Program-made: the position numbers and the translations under genes
DNA from: Pseudomonas aylmerensis
GTDB lineage: Bacteria > Pseudomonadota > Gammaproteobacteria > Pseudomonadales > Pseudomonadaceae
Reading direction: 5' to 3'
Assembly (NCBI RefSeq): GCF_001702265.1
Contig: NZ_MAUE01000041.1
Location: forward strand, 124,001 to 188,000
DNA length: 64,000 nucleotides
The notes under the pieces: generated by a model
Told to the model about the DNA's origin: nothing
The model's input: the letters and a program-made list of their open reading frames with translations, nothing else
The model's database searches: none
Part shown: positions 26,716 to 34,169 of the stretch, piece after piece
Layout: each line of letters starts with the position of its first letter
Numbering within the stretch: the first letter of the stretch is position 1

Positions 26716-29004
26716 TCAGAACTCCATGCTCAGGGTGCTTTGGAAGGTGCGCGGCGAGCCGGGGCGGAAGACCGCGGGGCCGCTGGTGCTGGTGAGGATG
26801 TAGCCCAGGTAGTCCTTGTCGAACAGGTTGTCGACGTTGAAGCGCACCTTCACATTTTTCAGCGGCCCGTAATGCAGGCGCTCGCCACCCAGGTCCAGGT
26901 AGGCGTTGTAGAGGGTGTAGCCGGGCACCGATTCGCTGTTGGTGAAGTTGCTGTAGCGCTCGCCGATATAACGCGCCGAGAAATTCAGCACTGCCCATGG
27001 CGCCAACTCATAGGTCACGCCGGCCTGGGCCAGCCAGCGCGGGCTGTCGGGTACCTCGTTGTGCTTGATCGAAAGGCCGCCGGCATCGTTCTGGAACGTC
27101 GAGGTGTTGTAGGTCAGGTTGCCGTTGAGCACGACTTTGTCAGCCAGGTACGGCAGCTTCCATTGTCCGCTCAGTTCACTGCCGTAGGCCTGCACCTTGC
27201 CGACGTTCTGGTAGTAGGTTTCGACCTGGCTGCTGCCGGGGACCGGCGAGGCGAAGGCTTGCAGGCGGTTGTCGAAGTCGGTGCGGTACAGCGCCCACGC
27301 AGCGTTGAAGCTTGGGCGATTGATGCGGTAGCCGACTTCATAGTTCTTCGCGCGCTCGGCTTCCGGCGGTGGTGCGCTGGGGCTGGCGGCGCGGAAGATA
27401 TCGTCGGCACCACGCGGCAGCGCCATGTTTTCCGAGTAGGAGGCGAACACCTGGGTGTCGTCGGTCAGGTTGTAGACCAACCCGGCCTGGGGCAGGAACG
27501 CGTCGTTCCACTGGGTCGCGATACGCGGCTGGCGGTTGTTGATGTAGTCGCCGGCATTGCGGTAGCCCTCGATGCGGTATTTCAGGTGCAGGCTCTTGAA
27601 CCCGTACTGCAGGCGCAGGCGATCATCGAGCAGTGTCCAGGTGTCCTTGAGGTGGTACTGCAGCGAGTCGCGAGTGGAGCTGAAATCGCCTTGCAGGTGC
27701 ACCGGCTCATTGAACAACGGCTCACCGGCCGGGCTGCCGTCGGTGAGGTTGTAGCGCGCCTGCTGACGGTTGAACACATCGGTCTCGGCCCACAGGCCGG
27801 TGTCGATCTGGTGCTGGCCGACCTCCCATTGCAGGCCGGTGCGGCCGCCAAATCGATGGCCGCTGAGGGACGACAACCCGTATTGCACGCCGCGAGGTGC
27901 GAACAGGCCATCGACGTTACCTTCGGCGTTGTGCAGCGCCAGGGAAGTGGCGTAGGCCTCGGGGGATACGCCAAAGCCTTTCTTGGCCTCGTAGTACAGC
28001 GTGGTGTAGTTGAGCAGGTCGGGGCGAATCTCGAACTGGCCGCCGAGGCTGTACAAGGTGTCGCGCCGCTGGTTGACCGCCTGCTTGTAGAACTGGTTGT
28101 AGTTGGTGTTGCTGTAGCGCACGCCGGGCACGGTCTCGGGCAAGTCGGGCAGGCTGCCGAGATAGGCGAAGTAACGGCCCGAGCGGCCGAACGGGTCGTT
28201 GGCGCTGCCGTCGTACTGGGCGATGCTCACGTACGGCGAGTCATAGTCGTAGAACGCGTTGTGCACCGCGCGCAGCCATACCTCATCACGATCACCGAAG
28301 CGGTAGCGCACCTTGGCTTCCAGGTGCTCGCGGTCAATGGTGCCGGGACCGCGCCACAGGTCGCCGTCGATTTTCGAACGGCTGAAATACGCCGACAGGC
28401 CCTGGTACTCACCGCTTTGCAGCTTGACGAAACTGCGCCGCAGGCTGTCGCTGCCTAGGGTGTAGGAGAGGCTCGCGCCGGGCTCGACCGTGGGGTTGCT
28501 GGTCTGGTAATCCACATACGGGCCCAGGGACGCGTAGCCCGATTGCGAGACATCGCCGGCGCCGGTGGAGGCGGTGACCCGCTCGGTGTTTTCGTTGTCG
28601 ACATAGCGATAGATCGGGCTGCCGCCAAACTGGTCGGTGCGCCCCAACGGCACACCGTCGATGGAAAAACCGATCTGCTGCAGGTTGAACGCGCGCACGA
28701 ACACCGAGTTGCCGAACTCATACAAGCCCAGCGCATCGTTGACCTGCACATTGAAACCGGGCAGCGCCTCGAGCATTTTCAGGCCCGAGGTACCGGCCGG
28801 TGCCGACAGCAACGCCTGGTGTGAAATGGTCAGGGTATTGCTGATCTTGTCTTCGCCGATGGCGGCGCTGGCCTCGGTCACGCGCGCGCCGACCACCTCG
28901 ACTTTGCTCAGTTGCGGTTCGGTGGAACTGGCGGCCTGCGCCGCCCAACTGGAATCGGCCAGCAACAGGCTGGCGAGCAGGGTTTTACGGTACTGAGCAA
29001 TCAT
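26716..29004 (-). CDS. TonB-dependent outer-membrane receptor
   Basis: A 762-residue receptor. After a signal peptide (start MIAQYRKTLLASLLLADSS) comes a plug domain with LSKVEVVGARV as TonB-box-like segment and FVRAFNLQQIGFSIDGVPLG in the plug core, then a 22-strand barrel ending in F (FQSTLSMEF). It lacks an STN signalling domain. Position in the operon, directly before a periplasmic dipeptidase and after the desulfinase-like gene, suggests uptake of a peptide-like or organosulfur compound rather than iron. Start at 29004; upstream frame runs into the intergenic region. Confidence 0.88.
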   Translation of the reverse strand: MIAQYRKTLLASLLLADSSWAAQAASSTEPQLSKVEVVGARVTEASAAIGEDKISNTLTISHQALLSAPAGTSGLKMLEALPGFNVQVNDALGLYEFGNSVFVRAFNLQQIGFSIDGVPLGRTDQFGGSPIYRYVDNENTERVTASTGAGDVSQSGYASLGPYVDYQTSNPTVEPGASLSYTLGSDSLRRSFVKLQSGEYQGLSAYFSRSKIDGDLWRGPGTIDREHLEAKVRYRFGDRDEVWLRAVHNAFYDYDSPYVSIAQYDGSANDPFGRSGRYFAYLGSLPDLPETVPGVRYSNTNYNQFYKQAVNQRRDTLYSLGGQFEIRPDLLNYTTLYYEAKKGFGVSPEAYATSLALHNAEGNVDGLFAPRGVQYGLSSLSGHRFGGRTGLQWEVGQHQIDTGLWAETDVFNRQQARYNLTDGSPAGEPLFNEPVHLQGDFSSTRDSLQYHLKDTWTLLDDRLRLQYGFKSLHLKYRIEGYRNAGDYINNRQPRIATQWNDAFLPQAGLVYNLTDDTQVFASYSENMALPRGADDIFRAASPSAPPPEAERAKNYEVGYRINRPSFNAAWALYRTDFDNRLQAFASPVPGSSQVETYYQNVGKVQAYGSELSGQWKLPYLADKVVLNGNLTYNTSTFQNDAGGLSIKHNEVPDSPRWLAQAGVTYELAPWAVLNFSARYIGERYSNFTNSESVPGYTLYNAYLDLGGERLHYGPLKNVKVRFNVDNLFDKDYLGYILTSTSGPAVFRPGSPRTFQSTLSMEF

Positions 29005-29030
29005 TGTCTGTCCTTGGCAAAGAGGTGGCG

Positions 29031-30065
29031 TCAAAAATCGGCGTGGGCCTTGGCGAGAAACTCGGGCTGGGCCCACTCGTGCACGCTGAAGTCGTTCTGC
29101 AGGAAGCCGCGTTGCACCAGGAAGTCCTTTTTCAACTCCAGGGCGGCGAGGTTCTGCGCGGCCAGTTGCGGCACGAAATCCAGCTCGGCGATGGCGCGGC
29201 GGATAAACCCGGCATCCGGCAGGAAGGTCACCCGCGTGAACAGCTCGGCGGCGGCATCGCGGTGCTGGTTGATCCAGTGGCCGGCGCGGATTGCAGCGCG
29301 CAGGAATGCCACGACCACCTCGGGGTGTTCTTCGGCAAACGCGCGGTTGACGGTGGTGGCGTAGGGGCCGTTGTGGTTTTTCAAGGTCCAGTCCGGGTAG
29401 CGTTCCAGGTCCTCGATCACCGTGAATTCGCCGCTGGCCAACAGCGCCGGCACGTGCCCGGCAGCCACGTGCACCGCATCCACACGCCCTTCGGCCAACG
29501 CCTGGACTTCATGCCCAGGCTTGCCATGCAACCCATGCAGTTGCGACCAGAACGCCGAAGGCCGGATCGCCGGCTGCAACGTCTGGGGATCACCTTCGTC
29601 CTCAAGCTCGATCAGCCGCACCTGCGACGGTTCCAGCCCCGCCAGTTGCAGGGCATTGAACAAGCCATGTTCGGCCAGGGCCTTGAGCACATCGACCCGC
29701 GCTTTATTGCGGCTGACCGGCACCCCGATGCGCTTGCCGAACAGGTCGGCGACCTGGCGGATGCGGCCCTCGGCGCGCACCAGGATCTGCCCGGCGCGCT
29801 GCGTGGCAGTGGTGGCGACCAGGAGCGTGTCGGCCTGGTCGGCGCGCGCCCACAAGGCCGGCACGGCACCGCCGTCGCGAATCAACCGCGATTCGCCATG
29901 GGTGAAGTGCGGCAACCAGCCAAGGTTTTCCGGCAGTGAACGCAGATAGATGGCTTCGGCGCCGACGCGTTGGTATTCCTCATCCAGCCAGCCGAATTCC
30001 ACGGCGATGTTCGACGCGACCAACAACGGGCAAATGCTGTAGTGGGTGGGCAATGTTTGGCTCAT
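29031..30065 (-). CDS. DszB-like protein with conserved Cys-His-Arg triad (would be annotated as ABC substrate-binding protein)
   Basis: A 344-residue protein with a periplasmic-binding-type fold but no signal peptide. It aligns by eye with 2'-hydroxybiphenyl-2-sulfinate desulfinase DszB: YSICPL corresponds to YSNCPV with the catalytic cysteine (Cys12 here, Cys27 in DszB), HFTHGESRLIRDGG to HFTYDQPAYTRFGG with histidine and arginine ten residues apart (His53/Arg63 here, His60/Arg70 there), and the C-terminal end matches in spacing (DFLVQRGFLQ, then HEWAQPEFL). I infer a cytoplasmic C-S cleaving enzyme acting on a sulfinate or similar compound. It overlaps the C-S lyase gene by ATGA. Confidence 0.65.
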   Translation of the reverse strand: MSQTLPTHYSICPLLVASNIAVEFGWLDEEYQRVGAEAIYLRSLPENLGWLPHFTHGESRLIRDGGAVPALWARADQADTLLVATTATQRAGQILVRAEGRIRQVADLFGKRIGVPVSRNKARVDVLKALAEHGLFNALQLAGLEPSQVRLIELEDEGDPQTLQPAIRPSAFWSQLHGLHGKPGHEVQALAEGRVDAVHVAAGHVPALLASGEFTVIEDLERYPDWTLKNHNGPYATTVNRAFAEEHPEVVVAFLRAAIRAGHWINQHRDAAAELFTRVTFLPDAGFIRRAIAELDFVPQLAAQNLAALELKKDFLVQRGFLQNDFSVHEWAQPEFLAKAHADF

Positions 30066-31276
30066 GACAGATTCCTCAAGGCAAGTGGGGTGACACTCAG
30101 GCGTTCCAGGCCTTGTTGCAGGTCGGCGATCAAGTCCTCGACCGCTTCAAGGCCCACATGCAGGCGCAGCAACACGCCGGGTTCGATGTGCGCGGAAGGG
30201 TGGCGTTGTTGCGGGCGGATCAGGCTTTCGAAACCGCCCCAGCTGGCACCCATGGCAAACAGCTGCAGGCTTTCCAGAAAGGCCTTGGCCTGGGGCGCGT
30301 AGACGGGCTTGAGCACCACGCCGAAGAGTCCGGTGGAGCCGAGAAAGTCGCGCTTGAATAACGCGTGCCCGGTGGCCTCGGGCAAGGCCGGGTGCAGCAC
30401 CTGGGCGACTTCGGGGCGCTGCTGCAACCACTGCGCGACTGCCAGTGCCGAACGCTGGTGCTGACGCAGGCGTACACCCAGGGTGCGCAGGCCGCGCAGG
30501 CCGAGGTAGGCATCGTCGGCGCTGGCGATATAGCCGAGCTGGCGCACGGTTTCGCGCACTGACGCGTACAGCGCTTCGGTGGTGACGATCACGCCGAGCA
30601 TGGCGTCGCTGTGACCTACCAGGTACTTGGTGGCGGCATGGATCGAGATGTCCACGCCGTGCTCGAACGCCTTGAAGAACAGCGGCGTGGCCCAGGTATT
30701 GTCGAGCATCAGCAGCGCGCCGTGGGCATGCGCGGCCTCTGCGAGGGCGGGAATGTCCTGTACTTCAAAGGTGCTCGAACCGGGTGCTTCGGCGTAGACC
30801 AGGCGGGTGTTGGGGCGCAGCAAACCGGCGATGTCGGCACCGAGCATCGGCGCGAAATAGGTGGCCTGGATGCCGTAGCGCGGCAGTACCTGGTCAAACA
30901 CCTGGCGGGCATGCCAGTAGCAGTTGTCGGTCACCAGGATATGGTCGCCGGCCCGCGCCACAGCCAGCACCGCGCCGACAATCGCCGCCAGCCCGCTGGG
31001 CATGATCAGCCCGCGAAAGCCGCCTTCCAGCTGTGCCACGGCGTCTTCGAAGGCGGCGGTGGTGGGGTTGCCGTTACGGCCGTAGATGTGCCCGCGATAG
31101 TGCGGGTCGTCGGCCTGTTGCAGGTGGTTTTCGAGAGTGCCGGTGTCGGGCCAGATAAAGGTCGAGCTGCGGTACACCGGGGTGTTGACGGTGCCGGCGT
31201 GGTTGGCAGGATCGCGGCCCAGGTGAGTCAGGCGGGTATCGTCGCGCAAGGGGGGCGTACTCCAGGAGGGGCTCAT
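30062..31276 (-). CDS. PLP-dependent C-S lyase, cystathionine beta-lyase (MetC)-like
   Basis: A 404-residue Cys/Met-metabolism PLP enzyme. The start TRLTHLGRDPANHAGTVNTP, the YGRNGNPTTAAFEDAVAQLE segment and the PLP lysine in SIHAATKYLVG are typical of cystathionine beta-lyases. These cleave C-S bonds of cystathionine or other S-substituted cysteines to a thiol, pyruvate and ammonia. Context with a dipeptidase and the DszB-like gene suggests cysteine conjugates rather than methionine synthesis. ATGA overlaps join it to the permease upstream and to the DszB-like gene downstream. Start at 31276; the longer frame is permease DNA. Confidence 0.85.
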   Translation of the reverse strand: MSPSWSTPPLRDDTRLTHLGRDPANHAGTVNTPVYRSSTFIWPDTGTLENHLQQADDPHYRGHIYGRNGNPTTAAFEDAVAQLEGGFRGLIMPSGLAAIVGAVLAVARAGDHILVTDNCYWHARQVFDQVLPRYGIQATYFAPMLGADIAGLLRPNTRLVYAEAPGSSTFEVQDIPALAEAAHAHGALLMLDNTWATPLFFKAFEHGVDISIHAATKYLVGHSDAMLGVIVTTEALYASVRETVRQLGYIASADDAYLGLRGLRTLGVRLRQHQRSALAVAQWLQQRPEVAQVLHPALPEATGHALFKRDFLGSTGLFGVVLKPVYAPQAKAFLESLQLFAMGASWGGFESLIRPQQRHPSAHIEPGVLLRLHVGLEAVEDLIADLQQGLERLSVTPLALRNLS

Positions 31277-31950
31277 GCGCGTTCCAGCCGCTTGGCCCAG
31301 CGTGAAAGGGGGTAGATGTAGATAAAGAACGCGATGAACACCAAGCCGTAGGCGGGCAGCAGCAGGTCGTTGCGCAGCTGGGTCGAGAGGTGCGACTGCA
31401 CGGTGGTCATCAACTCTTCCACCCCCAGCAGGTTGGCGAGGGAGGTGGACATGGTCACCGCGCAATACAGGTTCATCCACGGCGCCACCAGGCTCGGCAG
31501 TGTCTGCGGGATGATCACGTGACGCAGCGCCTGGCCGTGGCGCATGCCCAGGGCCTGGGCGGCTTCCCATTGGCCGGTCGGCACTGCACGCACGGCGCCG
31601 CGCACGATCTCCGAGACGTAGCCGATGGCAGGCATGGCCAGGCCCAACGCGACCTTGAGCCAGTCCGGCAGTTGCCACCAACGCCCGGCCCACTGCACTT
31701 CATAGGGCAGCAGGTAGGCCACATAGAACATCACCACCAGCCACGGCAGGTTGCGCAGCAAGCGGCTCAGATGCCCGGCGCCACGCCGCAGGCCGGGGTG
31801 GGCGCTGACCTGCAGGCTGCCGAGCGCCACACCGCCGAGAGTAGCCACCAGCATCGCGGTGATGCCCATCAGGATGTTCAGGCCGAAGCCTTGCAGCAGG
31901 GCCGGTGCCCACTGCCACAGCAGTTGGAAAAGGCTCGACTCAGGCGGCAT
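31273..31950 (-). CDS. amino-acid-type ABC transporter permease (second)
   Basis: A 225-residue inner-membrane permease of the His/Glu/Gln/opine class with about five helices. The EAA loop is seen as AVPTGQWEAAQALGMRHGQA, followed by IIPQTLPSLVAPW. It overlaps the first permease by 11 bases and the C-S lyase gene by four. Together with the first permease and binding protein it forms an importer, but no ATP-binding subunit is encoded anywhere in the operon. Confidence 0.88.
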   Translation of the reverse strand: MPPESSLFQLLWQWAPALLQGFGLNILMGITAMLVATLGGVALGSLQVSAHPGLRRGAGHLSRLLRNLPWLVVMFYVAYLLPYEVQWAGRWWQLPDWLKVALGLAMPAIGYVSEIVRGAVRAVPTGQWEAAQALGMRHGQALRHVIIPQTLPSLVAPWMNLYCAVTMSTSLANLLGVEELMTTVQSHLSTQLRNDLLLPAYGLVFIAFFIYIYPLSRWAKRLERA

Positions 31951-32683
31951 CGGGCAGCTCCTGGCCAGGCAGGCGCAGATGGTCTTCGAGGCGACGCAGC
32001 AGCCAACTGCTGAGGCCGATCAACAGCAGCCAGACCAGCAGCAATACCTGCATCATTTCCGCGACGTTGAAGTTGTCCGACCAGATCCGGTTGCTCGCAT
32101 AGAGCAGCTCCGGCACCGCAATCGCGTAGGCGATCGAGGTCGACTTGATGGTTTGCACCACCGTATTGCCCATCGCCGGCAGGCTGTTGCGCAGGGCCAG
32201 CGGCAGCACGATATGGCGCAACACCGTGCGCCCGTGCAGGCCCAGGGCGGCGGCCGCGTCGAGGGTGGCGCGCGGCACCGCGTCGATGCCGGCGCGCAGG
32301 TTTTCGGCCTGGAATGCGCCGCTGTGCAGGGCAATCACGATGATTGCCCACTGCGTGCCATTGAGCAGGCGCACACTGGCGCCGTCCACCAGCGGCAACA
32401 ATGCGCCGACGCCAAAGTAGAAAAAGAACAGCTGCACCAACAGCGGCGTATTGCGAAACAACGCGATGTACGCCGCACTCAGGTGACGCCACAACGGGCG
32501 GCGCGAACCCAGGCCGGCGGCGCCGAGGATTCCCATGACCAGCGACAGCGCGATACTTGCCACCGACAACAACAGGGTCAGCCCCAGGCCGAGCAGGAAG
32601 CGCTGGCGGTCCATCGGGTCCCACAGGATGCTCAGCGACAGCCCATGCTGTTCCAGCCACAGGCGCAGATTGATTTCACTCAT
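31940..32683 (-). CDS. amino-acid-type ABC transporter permease (first)
   Basis: A 247-residue permease of the same class, with about five helices and the EAA loop AVPRATLDAAAALGLHGRTV followed by IVLPLALRNSLPAMGN. The start at 32683 (MSEINLRLW) overlaps the end of the binding-protein gene. It pairs with the next gene to form the heterodimeric channel of an amino-acid or amino-acid-derivative importer. Confidence 0.88.
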   Translation of the reverse strand: MSEINLRLWLEQHGLSLSILWDPMDRQRFLLGLGLTLLLSVASIALSLVMGILGAAGLGSRRPLWRHLSAAYIALFRNTPLLVQLFFFYFGVGALLPLVDGASVRLLNGTQWAIIVIALHSGAFQAENLRAGIDAVPRATLDAAAALGLHGRTVLRHIVLPLALRNSLPAMGNTVVQTIKSTSIAYAIAVPELLYASNRIWSDNFNVAEMMQVLLLVWLLLIGLSSWLLRRLEDHLRLPGQELPDAA

Positions 32684-33494
32684 GGCTGGCCCGTGCATGC
32701 TGCTGCGCTACCCAGGCATTGGGGGTTAGGCCGTAACGCTGTTCCAGGTCGATGATCACGCCGTGGGCATGCCAGCCTTCGACGATGCCCGACACGGCGG
32801 CCAGCAGCGCCGGCTGGCCCTTGCGCAGGGCGATGCCCCAGGGCGCCGGGTCCTGGCCTGGCAACTTGACTTCGTAATCGGCCCATTCCGGCTGGCGCGC
32901 CAGGGCGTTGTACAACGCATCGTCACCCATCGCCCCGAGGCAACGGCTGTCGGCAACGGCCTTGCGCACTTCGGCGGTGCCGTTGAACGAGGCGAATTGC
33001 ACGCCATAGCGACTTTCAAAAGGGCGCACCCACACACTGGTGGCGGGTGCGCACAGGGTTTTGCCGCGCAGGCTTTGCCAGTCCGGCACGGCGGTGCTTT
33101 TCGGCGCGAATACCGTGGCGGCCGAGCTGTAGAAGCCCGGGCTGGCAAAGTCCACTTCACGTCGCCGCGCCGGGGTGTCGAGCAACGAAGTGACCAGCAC
33201 TTCGCAACGCCCCTGGTCGAGGAACAGCAAACGGTTCAACGGGTTGACCTGCACCAGTTGCAGCTTCAGCGGCTGGCCGACCTCGGCGGACAGCTGCTGT
33301 TGCAGGTCTACGATCAGGTCCATGATCAAGCCGGCGGGTTTGCCTTGGGCGTCCAGGGTCTTGAACGGCGGGAATTCGTCACTGGTGCAGACGTTCAGCG
33401 TGCCGCGCGATTGCGCACGTTCCAGCAGAGGCTCGGCGTGGGTGGGCACGGCGAACGCTGCCAGGAGCGCGAGGGCGGCGACCGTCCGGCTCAT
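32676..33494 (-). CDS. periplasmic binding protein of amino-acid-type ABC importer
   Basis: A 272-residue binding protein with signal peptide MSRTVAALALLAAFAVPTHA. The mature start RGTLNVCTSDEFPPFKTLDA and the following GLIMDLIVDLQQQL are typical of family 3 solute-binding proteins for polar amino acids and their analogues. It overlaps the aldolase gene upstream and the permease downstream. The ligand is unknown; operon partners suggest a sulfur-containing amino acid derivative. Confidence 0.88.
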   Translation of the reverse strand: MSRTVAALALLAAFAVPTHAEPLLERAQSRGTLNVCTSDEFPPFKTLDAQGKPAGLIMDLIVDLQQQLSAEVGQPLKLQLVQVNPLNRLLFLDQGRCEVLVTSLLDTPARRREVDFASPGFYSSAATVFAPKSTAVPDWQSLRGKTLCAPATSVWVRPFESRYGVQFASFNGTAEVRKAVADSRCLGAMGDDALYNALARQPEWADYEVKLPGQDPAPWGIALRKGQPALLAAVSGIVEGWHAHGVIIDLEQRYGLTPNAWVAQQHARASHE

Positions 33495-34150
33495 GTCGCA
33501 CTCCAGCCCAGCCGCGAACGCTGCGCCGCGCCGCTGGGGAAGGGCTGTGGCGTGCCGAGTTGCTGGGCCAGGAAGGTCAGGTAGGCGGCTTCTTCAAGGT
33601 TCACCAGCAAGCGCGTCGCCGCGAGCACATCACGCTCCGACCAGGCAAACGGCCCATGATTGGCCAGCAACGCCGCCGGCGCGTGGGGATGCTCACGCAG
33701 CGCCGCGACCACCGGCTCCGGCGCGTAACGCGGGCCCCAGGCGGTCAGCGGGATTTCCTCATCTTCCGCCAGGATCCCCAGCAGCTGTGCGGCGTGGGCA
33801 CGCAGCGGGCGCCCGGCGATGGCGAAGGCGGTGAGGTACGGCGAGTGGGTGTGGATCACCGCATTGACTTGCGGGCGCTCGCGGTAGATCGCCACATGCA
33901 GCGCGGCAACTTCCTGGAGGTTGTCGGTGAGGCTGCCCTGGCTGTGGCGCAGGTCGAAATCGACGATGGCCGCCACGCCACTGTCGGCGCCGCTGAGCGA
34001 GGCGATCACCAGCCGCTCCTCGCCAGGAATGCGCAGGCTGATGTTGCCCGCCTCGTTGCTCGACAGCGCCTGGTGCTTGATCAGCAACTGCTTGGCCAGG
34101 GCAAATTCGTGTTCGAACACTTGGGTAAAACGCACAGGATCAAAGCTCAT
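33491..34150 (-). CDS. class II aldolase/adducin family protein
   Basis: A 219-residue zinc aldolase-fold protein. Metal-binding histidines appear in NAVIHTHSPYLTAF and a third in LLANHGPFAWS; the N-terminal GNISLRIPGEERLVI is the substrate-binding segment. Relatives are fuculose-phosphate aldolases, ribulose-phosphate epimerases and methylthioribulose-1-phosphate dehydratase. In this operon a retro-aldol or dehydration step on a carbon skeleton left after C-S cleavage is possible, but this is inference. AAGGAG precedes the ATG by six bases. Confidence 0.83.
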   Translation of the reverse strand: MSFDPVRFTQVFEHEFALAKQLLIKHQALSSNEAGNISLRIPGEERLVIASLSGADSGVAAIVDFDLRHSQGSLTDNLQEVAALHVAIYRERPQVNAVIHTHSPYLTAFAIAGRPLRAHAAQLLGILAEDEEIPLTAWGPRYAPEPVVAALREHPHAPAALLANHGPFAWSERDVLAATRLLVNLEEAAYLTFLAQQLGTPQPFPSGAAQRSRLGWSAT

Positions 34151-34169
34151 CGGGAACTCCTTGTGAGGG

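Noticed and set aside
26740..28458. 572-codon plus-strand frame rich in Val/Gly/Ala
   Set aside because: Antisense of the TonB receptor; no recognisable fold or ribosome site.
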